The notes under the pieces were generated by a model. The model worked only from the letters and a program-made list of their open reading frames with translations, did no database searches and was not told the DNA's origin. Below are positions 17,238 to 27,862 of a stretch of 64,000 nucleotides of DNA, piece after piece. The number at the start of each line of letters is the position of its first letter. Within the stretch, counting starts at the first letter, position 1. This DNA comes from Aldehydirespirator sp965248735 (GTDB lineage: Bacteria > Actinomycetota > Acidimicrobiia > Acidimicrobiales > Aldehydirespiratoraceae): the NCBI GenBank assembly GCA_965248735.1, contig OZ252146.1, positions 3,720,001 to 3,784,000 of the forward strand, given 5' to 3'. Made by a program: the position numbers and the translations under genes.

Positions 17238-17765
17238 TCACCCGCCGTGGGGGTGCGGGTCGTAGTTGTCAACCAGGAGTCGCACTGCGTGGCCGACCAC
17301 ATCGATCACGGCTTCGACCGTCTCCACGCAACCCTTCGACGAGCCGGGAGTGTTGAGGACCAGCGCGGTGCCGACGGTGCCCGCGGCGCCCCGGGAGAGG
17401 CGGCCCAGCGGGTTGACGAGGCGCATGGCTTCGGCCAGGCCGGGCGCCTCGCGGTCGAGCACCGCCTTGGTCCCCTCGGGCGTGGCGTCGCGGGGGCCGA
17501 AGCCGGTGCCTCCGGTGGTGACGATCAGTCCGTGGAACCCGTCGGCCAGCCGGCGCAACTCCGCGCTGACGGATTCGACTCCGTCGGCTACGGCCGCTCG
17601 CTCGACAACAACCCAGCCCGCGGCGGAGAGACAGGCCTCCAGCGCTTCGCCGCTGCGGTCCTGACGGGTGCCTTCGACCACGCCGTCGGACACGGTGAGC
17701 ACCTTGGCCTCCAGGCCGGAATCGCCCCTGCCGTCGGCGTGTCCCACGGCTGCGACCCTATCCAC
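17238..17765 (-). CDS. MogA/MoaB-type molybdopterin adenylyltransferase family protein
   Basis: Cytosolic MoCF-fold protein of molybdenum cofactor synthesis; MogA adenylates molybdopterin. Motifs: LTVSDGVVEGTRQDRSGEAL, LIVTTGGTGFGPRDATPE and LSRGAAGTVGTALVLNTPGS. The start GTG lies 6 bp downstream of the rsmB stop; a later in-frame GTG is possible because the first 20 residues are not conserved. No other moa/mob genes are in the window, so the precise role (MogA or MoaB) is unresolved. Confidence 0.85.
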   Translation of the reverse strand: MDRVAAVGHADGRGDSGLEAKVLTVSDGVVEGTRQDRSGEALEACLSAAGWVVVERAAVADGVESVSAELRRLADGFHGLIVTTGGTGFGPRDATPEGTKAVLDREAPGLAEAMRLVNPLGRLSRGAAGTVGTALVLNTPGSSKGCVETVEAVIDVVGHAVRLLVDNYDPHPHGG

Positions 17766-17771
17766 AACCGC

Positions 17772-18932
17772 CTAGCGGCGGCGCCAGCGGAACAGGGCCA
17801 TGCCGTCGTGGTCGGGGTCCGGTAGCAGCACGGCGCCGTCGCCGTGGGCCAGCCACGGCTCTGTCGGAGGCGGCCGCGGCTGCAGACGACCATCCTCGGA
17901 TGCGTGTGCCGCCACGGCCAGCGTTTCGGCCGCGGTGAGCGTGCAGACGCTGTAGACGAGCTGCCCGCCGGGGCGCAGCAGGCCGGTGGCCGCCTCGAGC
18001 AGGTCCCGCTGCAGTTCGGCCAGCCGGGGCACCGCCGATGGCTCCATGCGCCAGCGCGCGTCGGGCCGCCGCCTCAGGGTTCCCAGACCGCTGCACGGCG
18101 CGTCCACCAGCACTGCGTCGAACTGGCCGGGCCGCAACGGCGGGCGCCGGCCGTCGGCGGCCACCACGTGCATCGACGCGGCGCCCAGAGCCCTCCGGTT
18201 GGCTTCCAACCGTCCGATCCGGCCCCGATGCGAGTCGCACGCCACCACGGTCGCGCCGCGCGCAGCCAGCGCGGTGGCCTTGCCACCGGGCGCGGCGCAC
18301 AAGTCGGCTACTAGATCGCCGGCTTGCGCCTCGATGGCGTCGACCACGAGCTGGGAGCTCAGATCCTGCACATAGCCGTCCTGGCGCCGGTGCACCTGGG
18401 CCGGGCCGTTCATCGACTCCAGTGCGGCCAGCGCGTGGGTGCGGCCGAGATCGGTGGCCAGCGTCTCGACTATCCAGTCCGGGTAGCTGAGCCGGGTGGC
18501 GTCGTCGGGCCAGTCCGGTGTGCCGGCGTCGGCCACCCGGCGCAGCACCGCGTTGACCAGTCCCCGGTGGCGGCGGGGGGCTGCGGCCACGGTGGCCGAC
18601 ACCGCCGCGTAGACCGGGGTGCCCAGCTCGATGATCTGGTAGGCGCCCATGCGGAGCGCGGCCCGAGCGGCCGCGGGCGGGGGCGTCGCCAGGAAGGTGT
18701 CCAGCGCCCAGTCGAGGGCTCGGCGGCGGCGGCTGACGCCATAGACGAGCTCGGTGGCGAAGGCCCGGTCGCGCTCGTCGAGGTCGGTCCGGGCCAGCGC
18801 GGCAGGCAGGGCCACGTTCGCGAATGCTCCCTCCGCATCGACGCGAACCAGCACGTCGAGGGCCACACGTCTGGCACTCCGAGCCGCGTCCTCCCCGCCG
18901 GAAGCGCGAGCCCGGCGAGCCGGCTGGCTCAC
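17772..18932 (-). CDS. rsmB: 16S rRNA (cytosine-967 C5) methyltransferase, compact form
   Basis: SAM-dependent m5C methyltransferase of 16S rRNA. N-terminal NusB-like domain (about 15-135), then the catalytic Rossmann domain: ADLCAAPGGKAT (209-220), the general cysteine in VDAPCSG (Cys280) and the catalytic cysteine in YSVCTL (Cys330). At 386 residues it is shorter than typical RsmB (about 430-450). The LRVN-type RNA-binding segment expected between the domains appears to be missing, with ALESMNGPAQ followed almost directly by QDLSSQLVV. It overlaps fmt by 4 bp. Confidence 0.93.
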   Translation of the reverse strand: MSQPARRARASGGEDAARSARRVALDVLVRVDAEGAFANVALPAALARTDLDERDRAFATELVYGVSRRRRALDWALDTFLATPPPAAARAALRMGAYQIIELGTPVYAAVSATVAAAPRRHRGLVNAVLRRVADAGTPDWPDDATRLSYPDWIVETLATDLGRTHALAALESMNGPAQVHRRQDGYVQDLSSQLVVDAIEAQAGDLVADLCAAPGGKATALAARGATVVACDSHRGRIGRLEANRRALGAASMHVVAADGRRPPLRPGQFDAVLVDAPCSGLGTLRRRPDARWRMEPSAVPRLAELQRDLLEAATGLLRPGGQLVYSVCTLTAAETLAVAAHASEDGRLQPRPPPTEPWLAHGDGAVLLPDPDHDGMALFRWRRR

Positions 18933-19837
18933 TGGTCGAACCGCTCGCCGCCGACGATGCGAGCCCCGTTGGTCCAGTCGCGGGCCGGCGCCGCGGCCCG
19001 CCCCTCTGACTGCACGGTCACCAGCTCCAGCGCGCCGCGGCCGGTGGCGACCTCCACCGCGGGGCTATCACCGGATCGAGGCCCCAGCGAGATCGTGCCC
19101 GAGGAGCCGGGACGGCCGGGGCCGGCCACGAGTTGGGCCTCCAGGACCTTGAGCCGCCGACCCCGGTAGGCCGTCCATGCGCCGCCCACCCGCACCAGCC
19201 GCAGCACATGTTCGGCGGGCGCGGACCAGTCGATGCGCAGCTCCGAAGGGCTGATCTTGTCGGCCCAGGTCATCTCGCCCGCCTGCGGAACCGGATCGCC
19301 GAACCCCTCTCTCAGCGCGTCCAGCAGCAGCCCTATGCCCAGATCGCACAGCCGGGCCCGCAGCTCGTCGGCCGTCTCGTAGAGCCCGATCTCGGTCGAC
19401 ACCCGCCGGTACACGGCCCCGGTGTCGATCTCGGAGGCCACGTCCATCAGGCACGCTCCCGTCTCGGCGTCGCCGCCCAGGATGGCCCTCTCCACCGGCG
19501 CCGCCCCCCGCCAGCGGGGCAGCCGCGAGAAGTGCAGGTTCACCGTGCGGCGGCGTTCGAGAACCTCGTCAGGGATGTGCTCGCCGTAGGCGACGACCAC
19601 GCCCAGGTCGGCATCGACCCGAGCCGCGTCTTCAAGGTCGCAGGTCAGTGGCAGACCGAGGATCTCGGCCGCGTCCGCCACCGGCGAGGGCGTCGGTTCC
19701 TGGCGCCGGCCCCGGCGCTTCGGCGGTCGGGTGACTACCAGCGCCACGTCGTGTCCGGCCCGGTACAGCGCCTGCAGGGGCGCTACGGCTACCTCGGGGG
19801 TGCCGAAGTAGACGACGCGCCAGCGCGGCGGCGTCAC
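18929..19837 (-). CDS. fmt: Methionyl-tRNA formyltransferase
   Basis: Formylates initiator Met-tRNA with 10-formyl-THF. The 302-residue protein has the N-terminal FTHF-binding domain (VVYFGTPEVAVAPLQAL; catalytic NLHFSRLPRWRGAAPVERAI; CLMDVASEIDTGAVY) and a C-terminal OB domain (from about 205). ATGA-type overlaps with def upstream and rsmB downstream indicate coupled translation of def-fmt-rsmB. Confidence 0.96.
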   Translation of the reverse strand: MTPPRWRVVYFGTPEVAVAPLQALYRAGHDVALVVTRPPKRRGRRQEPTPSPVADAAEILGLPLTCDLEDAARVDADLGVVVAYGEHIPDEVLERRRTVNLHFSRLPRWRGAAPVERAILGGDAETGACLMDVASEIDTGAVYRRVSTEIGLYETADELRARLCDLGIGLLLDALREGFGDPVPQAGEMTWADKISPSELRIDWSAPAEHVLRLVRVGGAWTAYRGRRLKVLEAQLVAGPGRPGSSGTISLGPRSGDSPAVEVATGRGALELVTVQSEGRAAAPARDWTNGARIVGGERFDQ

Positions 19838-20394
19838 AGCAGGCGCAGACCGCCCGAAGCCCCGTCGCCTCCTGTGTCCGTCGACCGGGACGTGGGCGTC
19901 GAGCCGGGCCCGATCCCCAGCTCGCGAAGCGTGCGCAGCGCGGCCTTGCGGGTGGCCTCGTCGAGGCGCTCGATCAGCAAGGTGCCGTCGAGGTGGTCCA
20001 GCTCGTGGAGGAACAGGCGGGCCTCGAGCTCGTCGGCCTCTACGGAGACCTCATTGCCGTCAAGATCCCGGCCGACGACGTGAACCTGCTTGGGCCTGAG
20101 GATCTCCCAGGTCAGCCCGGGCACCGACAGGCATCCCTCGTCGTAGACCCATTCGCCGTCGGATTCGACGATCTGGGGGTTGATGATGGTGCGGGGTCCG
20201 TCGCCCAGGTCCCACACGAACAGGCGCTTCTGCACCCCGACCTGAGGGGCGGCCAGACCGATGCCGTCCGCGCTGTTCATGGTCTCGACCATCCCCTCGA
20301 CGATCCGCACCAGCGTCGAATCAACGTCGGTGACATCGGCGGCGCGGCGGCGCAGGACCGGGTCGCCGATGATGCGTATGTCGTAGGGGGCCAC
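19834..20394 (-). CDS. def: Peptide deformylase
   Basis: Metalloenzyme removing the N-formyl group from nascent proteins, working with Fmt. The three motifs are present: GIGLAAPQVG (44-53), EGCLSVPG (Cys88 ligand) and HELDH (ligands His130 and His134, catalytic Glu131). 186 residues with a Gly/Ser/Thr-rich tail (about 165-186). Start is GTG; TAGCCT lies 8 nt upstream, so the mRNA may be nearly leaderless. Divergent from the methyltransferase gene at 20419. Confidence 0.97.
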   Translation of the reverse strand: MAPYDIRIIGDPVLRRRAADVTDVDSTLVRIVEGMVETMNSADGIGLAAPQVGVQKRLFVWDLGDGPRTIINPQIVESDGEWVYDEGCLSVPGLTWEILRPKQVHVVGRDLDGNEVSVEADELEARLFLHELDHLDGTLLIERLDEATRKAALRTLRELGIGPGSTPTSRSTDTGGDGASGGLRLL

Positions 20395-20406
20395 TGCGAT
20401 CGAGGC

Positions 20407-20412
20407 TACCGT
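20407..20412 (+). promoter_or_regulatory. -10 element for leaderless methyltransferase mRNA
   Basis: TACCGT followed by exactly 6 nt and the GTG start at 20419. It lies in the 24-bp space between divergent starts, so the promoters of def and this gene overlap. Confidence 0.5.
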
Positions 20413-20418
20413 CGCGGC

Positions 20419-21057
20419 GTGGTCGATCCCGCCGCCCAGCCCGCCAGCGGCCAGTACTTCGAGGCTGAACCTTTGGCCGCGACCTCGCCCCAGACCATCG
20501 TGGTGGAAATCGACGGGATGCAGCTCAGATTCGTGACCGATTCGGGGGTGTTCTCACCCGATCGGCTCGATGCGGGCACCCGCCTGCTGCTGGCGGAGGC
20601 GCCGCCGCTGACCGCCGGTGAGCGGCAGGTGCTCGACTTGGGCTGCGGCTGGGGCCCGATCGCCTGCTTCGCCGGGCTCCGCTCCCCCCCAGCCGAGGTT
20701 ACGGCGGTGGACGTGAACGAGCGGGCCCTGCGCCTCACGGCAACAAACGCCACGGCCAACGGCGCGAACAACGTGACGCTGGCCCATCCCGACGATGTGG
20801 ACCCCGCCCGTCGCTTCGACCGCATCCTGTGCAACCCACCGATCCGCATCGGCAAGCCGGCGCTGCACGAGCTGCTCGGCACCTGGCTCGACCGCCTAGC
20901 ACCCGAAGGACGGGCGCACCTGGTGGTGCACCGCCACCTCGGCAGCGACTCACTGGCCGGGTGGCTGGCCGACCGCGGCCATAGCGTGACCCGCCTGCTG
21001 TCGAGAGCGGGTTACCGGCTCCTGGAGGTGCAGCCCCGCGCCGAGTCAGACTCGTAG
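20419..21057 (+). CDS. RsmC/RlmG-like class I SAM-dependent methyltransferase
   Basis: 212-residue Rossmann methyltransferase. Motif I VLDLGCGWGPIACFAG, post-I AVDVNERALRLTATNATANG, and motif IV ILCNPPIRIGK, the NPP type used for methylation of an exocyclic nucleobase amino group, as in the small-domain RsmC family. The frame is open further upstream over def, but GTG at 20419 is the only sensible start. The 3' end overlaps the priA 3' end by 12 bp, with both stops inside GAGTCAGACTC. Substrate (16S or 23S guanine) is not determined. Confidence 0.82.
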   Translation: MVDPAAQPASGQYFEAEPLAATSPQTIVVEIDGMQLRFVTDSGVFSPDRLDAGTRLLLAEAPPLTAGERQVLDLGCGWGPIACFAGLRSPPAEVTAVDVNERALRLTATNATANGANNVTLAHPDDVDPARRFDRILCNPPIRIGKPALHELLGTWLDRLAPEGRAHLVVHRHLGSDSLAGWLADRGHSVTRLLSRAGYRLLEVQPRAESDS

Positions 21058-22970
21058 GGGGTCTACCTCAACCCGCAGGCGCTCGGCTGGCCGGGGAGTG
21101 CGAGCCAGCAGGTCCAGCAGCGGCGCGTGGCTCCGGGCTCGCAGCAGGAACTGCCCGTCGAGCGGACCTCGAATACTCACCGCCGTGTCAGCAGCCTCTC
21201 GCAGCGCCGCGATGAAGGTCTCTGCGCCCGGACCGGAGACCTTGGCTTGAGCGCCAAAAGGCGACAGACCCAGCTCCCGGCGGCGTGCCTGCTCCATGGA
21301 AGCCACGATCGACGGATCGGCCCGAACCGCGGCCTGCACCACCGGATGGTCGGGCTGGCGGGTCTGTACCACCACACGTCCCCCGCCGCGGCGTCCGCCC
21401 ACCAGCCGGGCGCCCCGCGCCAGCAAGGCCAACGCCTGCTCCGACGCACGCTGGCGGGGGGCCAGCAACTCCTGGTCGAAGTCCAGGAACACCACCGCGG
21501 CGGCTGACTGCAGCCGCCAGAGCACAGCCTCTGTGCCCACCGCGATCCGTTCGCGGCCCAATCGGTCGGAGTCCGCGGTCACCTCCCCCACCGGCTCGCC
21601 GACCAGCGCGGCCAGTTCCTCGCGGGCCCGGGTGACGCCCATGCGCAGGTTGCGCAGCACCGTCGACCCGCACTGGGCGCACACCACCGGGCGGCGCTCG
21701 CTGCCGTCGGCCGCCACCAGCTCGTCATCGATGAGCCGCATGGGCACGCGGCCGTCGGAGGTGCGGGCCAGCTCACCACAGGCCTTGCAGGCGAGGAGCC
21801 GGCCGCGGCCCTTGCGGTTGAGCACAACCGCCACCCTGCCGCCGGCCGCGGCCACACGATCGCGCAGGCCCTCGGCGAACAGGCCACCCCGGACCGGATC
21901 TTCGAGCCTGCGGTCCAGAACCTCGACCACGGGCCAGCCGTCGCGCTCGGCCACCCGCCCGAAAGTCCTCAACTCGCCCGCCTCCAATGCCTCCAGCGTC
22001 GGAACGGCCGACACCAGCACAGCCGGCGCCCCAACCCGCCGGGCGCGCTCCAGAGCCACGTCGCGGGCGTGCCACGTGGGTGCCTGCTCGCTCTGGAGGC
22101 TCTCGGAGTGCTCATCGAATACCACGACGGCGGCCAGACGCGGCATTGGCAGCCACACCGCGGTGCGAGTCCCGACCACCGTGGCGCCGGCCGCGGCCTG
22201 GGCCCAATCGTCGAATCCCAACGCCACCCGCACCCCCTGCCGTCGCAAGTCGGCCGCGATGCGGCGGGCATCGGCGAGACCGGGCACGACGATCAGCGCA
22301 TTCCCCCGGCGAGTTGCGGCCCGGGTCACCGCCACGGCGTCGTCGGCGGGCGGGCAACGCAGCACGGTCACCGCTCCCGGATGCTCAAACAGGTCGTCAT
22401 GGAGCTGTGGCGAACCTGCACCCGGGGTGGGAGTGCTTCGAGCGGAGGCTGGGCGGGTGACCACTCGGGGCGGCGACGCAGTGCGCAGCAGATGCACAGT
22501 CCGGCCGGCCCATCGCCACGCGGCCCAGCGGGCCAGGCTCACGACGTCCGCCGGAGGACCCATGCCGGTGAGCTGGGCCAGAGGCAGAACCTCGACGCCT
22601 GCAGGCGGATCGACACCAACCTCGGTGACCCAGCCCCGCAAGCGCCGACCGCCCAGAGTGATGCGCACGATCGAGCCCACCGTCAGCCGTTCGGCGCGGC
22701 CGTCGGCGTGCCAGGAGTCGGGAACCGCGTAGTCGAACGTCTTGTCGAGGCGGACAACATCGGGCAGCACGCGAACGACCACCACCTCCGCGGCACCCTC
22801 AACCCGCTCTGGAACAGCCCCCGCGGGCGCTGCCGGCTGCTGCGACCCCACGACCGCATCAGCGTTGGCCGACTCGGCCGGTTTCTGCAGTCCTGTGGCC
22901 GCGCCGTGGGCGGGCGCTGCGAACTCCTGGGGCGGCTCCTCGAAGGAGAGTTGGCCCTGGGCGCCGGGGC

Positions 22971-24122
<1,152 letters not shown>

Positions 24123-24140
24123 GGGCTGCTCCCTGCTGTC

Positions 24141-25364
24141 CTAGATGTCGTGGCCGCCGGCGGCGGTGGGCCGGCCCATGAGCGCGACTACCACGTCGAG
24201 CACGGCCCGCGCCGCCTCGCGCTTGGTGGTTAGCGGCACATAGTGGCGGGCGCCGTCGGCGGTGAACATCACGATCTCGTTGGTGTCGTGGCCGAAGCCG
24301 ACCTGCTGCTTGGAGACGTCGTTGGCCACGATCACGTCCAGATTCTTGCTGTGCAGCTTGCCGAGGGCGTTCGCCTCGATGTCCTCGGTTTCGGCCGCGA
24401 ATCCGACGAGCACCTGATCTGGCCCCTTGGACGCGCCCAGCGTCGCGAGGATGTCGGCTGTGGGCTCCAGCTCCATCGCGGGCACGCCCCGGTCCTTCTT
24501 GAGCTTGGTGCCCGAGGGCCGCGCAGGACGGAAGTCAGCAACCGCGGCCGCCATCACCACCACGTCGGCGCTGTGCGCCTCGAGCTCCACCGCGGCGGCC
24601 ATCTCAGCGGCCGTGTCGACGGTCACCACCCGAGCCGCCGCGGGGGCCCGCTCGCTCTGGGTGGTGACCAGAACGACCTCGGCGCCCCGGGCCGCGGCCT
24701 CCGCAGCCACCGCCGCTCCCTGCTTGCCGGAAGACCTATTGCCAACGAAGCGCACCGCGTCGATCGGCTCGCGGGTCCCACCTGCGGTGACGAGCACCCG
24801 CCGACCGGCCAGATCCGGAGCGGTGAGCACCGCCTCCACCGCGGCCACGATCTCCTCGGGCTCGGCCATGCGGCCCGGTCCGGCGTCGCCTCCCGCCAAC
24901 GGCCCGTCCCCCGGCCCGACGATGGTGACCCCCCGCTTGACGAGCACGGCCAGGTTTTCTTGCACAGACGGCTGCTCCCACATCTCGGTGTGCATGGCCG
25001 GCGCCAGAACCACCGGTGCCCGCGTGGCGAGCAGCGTGGCCGTCAACACGTCGCCGGAGCGACCCGTGCGCAGATCCGAGATCAGCCGGGCAGTGGCGGG
25101 ACATACGACTACGGCGTCCGCCCGCTGGCCCACCGCAGTGTGCGGGATCGGTCCGGAGGGGTCGTTCCAAAGCGATGTGACCGCCGGTTCGGTTGCCAAC
25201 GCCGAGAAGGTCGTCTCCCCCACCATCCGCAGCGCGCCCGCTGTGAGCACCGGCACGACGTGAGCCCCCTCGCCCACCAGCCGGCGGCACACCTCCACCG
25301 CCTTGTAGGCCGCGATGCCGCCGGTCACGCCGAGCACTACGCACCGGCGGTTGAGCGCGCTCAC
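24141..25364 (-). CDS. coaBC: Bifunctional phosphopantothenoylcysteine decarboxylase / synthetase
   Basis: Two consecutive steps of coenzyme A synthesis. N-terminal FMN-dependent CoaC domain (about 1-185: GVTGGIAAYKAVEVCRRL, PHTAVGQRADAVVVCPATA, PAMHTEMW) and C-terminal CTP-dependent CoaB domain (about 190-407: VTAGGTREPIDAVRFVGNRS, MAAAVADFRP, KKDRG, GFAAETED). 407 residues is the family norm. It lies between rpoZ and metK as in many actinobacteria. Confidence 0.97.
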   Translation of the reverse strand: MSALNRRCVVLGVTGGIAAYKAVEVCRRLVGEGAHVVPVLTAGALRMVGETTFSALATEPAVTSLWNDPSGPIPHTAVGQRADAVVVCPATARLISDLRTGRSGDVLTATLLATRAPVVLAPAMHTEMWEQPSVQENLAVLVKRGVTIVGPGDGPLAGGDAGPGRMAEPEEIVAAVEAVLTAPDLAGRRVLVTAGGTREPIDAVRFVGNRSSGKQGAAVAAEAAARGAEVVLVTTQSERAPAAARVVTVDTAAEMAAAVELEAHSADVVVMAAAVADFRPARPSGTKLKKDRGVPAMELEPTADILATLGASKGPDQVLVGFAAETEDIEANALGKLHSKNLDVIVANDVSKQQVGFGHDTNEIVMFTADGARHYVPLTTKREAARAVLDVVVALMGRPTAAGGHDI

Positions 25365-25448
25365 GACGACTTTGGCCGTTGGGCCAGCACGCCCACGACG
25401 GGCGTTCCCGCGGCCGGCGAGCGACGGGGCGCTCTCATCGTGCGCCGG

Positions 25449-25823
25449 TCAGGCGCCGACGTCGCCGGCAGGTTTGGAGGAGTCACCCCCAGGGCTGCCC
25501 TGCCCTGGATCGCTCACATCCAGGAGATGGGCTCCCTCGAACGAGCCTGCCGGTTCGGCGAGCGGCTCGGCGTCGGGATCGATTTCGACCGGCTCGATCT
25601 TGCCGGCTGCGATCTCCTCCAAGGCAATCGACAGCGGCTTGGCCGACGTGGAGACCACCTGGGGCGGCACGGAGGCTCCGATGCCACCGCCGAGCTGGCC
25701 GAAGTAGTTGGTGATCTCGCGGCCTCGCAACGCGGCCAGAGTCACGAGAATGAACTTGGACTCTGTCCGCTCAAGGAGAACCTCGATAGCCGGGGTCATC
25801 ATCGTGTCGTAGCCGTGGGCCAT
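25449..25823 (-). CDS. rpoZ: RNA polymerase omega subunit
   Basis: Small subunit aiding beta' folding and RNAP assembly. Core motifs: PAIEVLLERTESKFILVTLA, ALRGREITNYFGQLG and KPLSIALEEIAAGKI. At 124 residues it is longer than usual because of an acidic, Pro/Gly-rich C-terminal tail (about 88-124). Downstream of gmk, separated by 258 bp containing a dispersed repeat. Confidence 0.96.
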   Translation of the reverse strand: MAHGYDTMMTPAIEVLLERTESKFILVTLAALRGREITNYFGQLGGGIGASVPPQVVSTSAKPLSIALEEIAAGKIEPVEIDPDAEPLAEPAGSFEGAHLLDVSDPGQGSPGGDSSKPAGDVGA

Positions 25824-25927
25824 GGCGCGCTCCGCTTGGATGGGCCGACTGAGGGAGCTTCACGCTACCAGCGGCCCCCGGGGTTTGGACCGATGGACCG
25901 GAACCGGGCCCGTGCCGCGGTGCCCAC

Positions 25928-26045
25928 GAGGCCGAGCGGGTAGGCGGCAGATGATGAGGAACCGCGACGCGCCTAGCGAGGCCGTGGCCCGAGCGGCCTG
26001 TGAGCGCAGCGAACAAGAGCGGGAAACATGACGCTGCACCGCGAG
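25928..26045 (+). repeat. Dispersed ~120-bp element, copy A
   Basis: Between gmk and rpoZ, oriented against the genes. Landmarks: GAGGCCGAGCGGGTAGG at the left end, the core CCCGAGCGGCCTGTGAGCGC then AGCGAACAAGAGCGGGAAAC, and ACGCTGCACCGCGAG at the right end. It shares its core with copies at 52686-52805, 58057-58222 and 63833-63950. It has a 26-codon frame starting MMRNRDAPSEAVARAACERS. It fills a 258-bp spacer that otherwise shows nothing. Confidence 0.9.
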
Positions 26046-26081
26046 TCGGCACCATCTACGCGCGGTGTCTCCTAGGTCGGT

Positions 26082-26651
26082 TCAGGTGGACCGGCGCCGC
26101 GCTCGGTCCCCGGCGACGAGGCGCTCAATGGCTTCCACGGCTCCGCTCAAGTCGTCGTTCACGACGATCTCGTATCCCATCTCAAGAGCCTCGGCCCGCT
26201 CGGACGCGGTCTTGTTCATCCGGCGAGCGATGGTGTCCGCGTCGTCGCCCCTGAGCTCGAGTCGAGCCCGCTGATGCTCCGGGCTGGGCGCATCCACGAA
26301 TATCAACAGAACGTCGGGCAACAGCTTCTGTGCCTGCCGCGCTCCCCGCACGTCGATCTCGAGCAGCACGTCCGCTCCCCCGGGGGGGTCTGGAACCGGC
26401 GTGCCCTGCAGGTAGTCGAGGAACTCCACCCACTCAAGGAATCCGTTGGCCGCGATAGCGGCCTCGAACGTGGCCCGGTCCACGAAACGGTAGGCCTCAG
26501 CCGGCTCGGAGGACCGGCGGGGACGGGTGCTCCAAGACTGGGACAGCCACAGCTGCGGGTCGCGGTCCAGGAGCTGCTCGACGATTGTGCCCTTGCCCGC
26601 GCCCCCCGGACCAGAGACGATGATGATCGAGCGGCCCTCGAGGGAGGTCAC
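26082..26651 (-). CDS. gmk: Guanylate kinase
   Basis: Phosphorylates GMP to GDP. 189 residues with P-loop IIIVSGPGGAGKGTIVEQLL (the usual SerGly of GPSG is GlyGly here), GMP-binding STRPRRSSEPAEAYRFV, LLEIDVRGA, and the lid RMNKTASERAEA. Start GTG at 26649-26651 sits 6 nt after TAGCCT, suggesting a leaderless mRNA. Neighbours mihF and rpoZ match actinobacterial order. Confidence 0.97.
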   Translation of the reverse strand: MTSLEGRSIIIVSGPGGAGKGTIVEQLLDRDPQLWLSQSWSTRPRRSSEPAEAYRFVDRATFEAAIAANGFLEWVEFLDYLQGTPVPDPPGGADVLLEIDVRGARQAQKLLPDVLLIFVDAPSPEHQRARLELRGDDADTIARRMNKTASERAEALEMGYEIVVNDDLSGAVEAIERLVAGDRARRRST

Positions 26652-26657
26652 CCCGCG

Positions 26658-26663
26658 AGGCTA
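26658..26663 (-). promoter_or_regulatory. -10 element for leaderless gmk mRNA
   Basis: TAGCCT on the minus strand, then exactly 6 nt (CGCGGG), then the gmk GTG. It lies in the 67-bp mihF-gmk gap. TAGCCT also precedes def and hisG. Confidence 0.5.
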
Positions 26664-26718
26664 CCGAGGCCGGCGCTAGTCAGCCGTGCCGACCGCCTTG
26701 GTCGTCAACCCCTGTTGG

Positions 26719-27030
26719 TCAGCCGAACTCGTCGAGCAGTTGGGCGCGCTGCCGGCTTCCTAGCCCGCGCAGGCGGCGGCTCTCGGAGATCCCGACCCGC
26801 TCCATCGTTCTGCGAGCCTTCACTTTGCCCACGCCGGGCAGCGACTCGAGCACGGCCAGAACCTTCATCTTGCCCACGGTGTCGTCAGCGACGCGGTCAA
26901 GCAGGTCGGGCAGTGAGATATCGCCAGCCTTGAGCTGGACACGGAGTTCCGCGCGCTCTCGCCGAACCTTGGCAGCCTTTATCAGCGCCTCACGGCGAAC
27001 TTCGTCGGAAATGGAAAAAGGTTGAGCCAT
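26719..27030 (-). CDS. mihF: Actinobacterial integration host factor (mIHF)
   Basis: Nucleoid-associated DNA-binding protein found in Actinobacteria. 103 residues: a helical N-terminus (SISDEVRREALIKAAKVRRE) and the helix-two-turn-helix core LESLPGVGKVKARRTMERVG, ISESRRLRGLGSRQRAQLL. Position between pyrF and gmk is the actinobacterial norm. A TAAATT hexamer lies 8 nt before the ATG. Confidence 0.95.
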   Translation of the reverse strand: MAQPFSISDEVRREALIKAAKVRRERAELRVQLKAGDISLPDLLDRVADDTVGKMKVLAVLESLPGVGKVKARRTMERVGISESRRLRGLGSRQRAQLLDEFG

Positions 27031-27132
27031 GGGAAGGGAATTTAGCTCACCTAGTGCTGCCGCGCCACCAAATCACCATGTTCGCTCCCGACGCGGGCAC
27101 GCGGGTCAGCTGAGAGGCAAAGCGGGTAAGCC

Positions 27133-27828
27133 TCACTGCTGGAGGCTGCGGTGCAGGCGTTCAGCGGCCTCTATGGGATCGGGGGCCCTTGTGACGGGCC
27201 TGCCCACGACCAGCAGGTCCGCGCCGGCGGCCAAGGCCTGAACCGGCGACGCCACGCGCCGCTGGTCGTCCACGGAGTCGCCAGCGAGCCGGATGCCCGG
27301 CACAGCCCGGATCAGTTCCGGACGGACGTGACGGGTGGCGGTCAGATCGGGAGCGGCGCACACCACGCCCGCGCAGCCGGCTTCAAACGCCAGCTCCATG
27401 CGCTCGGCCACCAGATCGCGGGTGGCCGCGACCGCGGCGTCGCTGGTGAGAACGGTCACAGCCAGCACTCCCGCCGGACGGGTGGCGCCCTCGGCCAGAC
27501 CCTCAGCGCCGGCTCGGAGCATCTCCGTTCCTCCTGCGGCGTGAACCGTCAGATATGACACGCCGAGCTCGCCCACGACCCGGGCTGCCCGAGCCACGGT
27601 GGTGGGGATGTCGTGCAGCTTGAGGTCGCAGAAGACGTCGTAGCCGAGGTCGATCATGGCCCCGATCGCCTCGGGGCCCGCGGCTGTGTACAGCTCCAGG
27701 CCGATCTTGGCGACGCGGAAGTGCCCGACGAGGGACCGGGCAAGACGGGATGCCGCCACCAGGTCGTCAAAGTCGAGGGCCACCGCGAGCCGGTCGCGCA
27801 CCGCTTCATCCATCGGCTGCTCCTTCAT
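27133..27828 (-). CDS. pyrF: Orotidine 5'-phosphate decarboxylase
   Basis: Last step of UMP synthesis. 231 residues of the short, bacterial PyrF group: LAVALDFDDLVAASRLA, KIGLELYTAAGPE, the catalytic FCDLKLHDIPTTV, and LLVVGRPVTRAPDP. Many actinobacteria carry the longer group III enzyme, so the short form is notable. Starts at ATG 27828; a second ATG five codons on is equally plausible. Last gene of the pyr operon. Confidence 0.96.
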   Translation of the reverse strand: MKEQPMDEAVRDRLAVALDFDDLVAASRLARSLVGHFRVAKIGLELYTAAGPEAIGAMIDLGYDVFCDLKLHDIPTTVARAARVVGELGVSYLTVHAAGGTEMLRAGAEGLAEGATRPAGVLAVTVLTSDAAVAATRDLVAERMELAFEAGCAGVVCAAPDLTATRHVRPELIRAVPGIRLAGDSVDDQRRVASPVQALAAGADLLVVGRPVTRAPDPIEAAERLHRSLQQ

Positions 27829-27862
27829 CCTTCGGTTTCTCTCCAGGGCCTAGGCTGCCCCC

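Noticed and set aside
24123..24140. SAM riboswitch before metK
   Set aside because: Only 18 bp separate coaBC and metK; no room for an aptamer.
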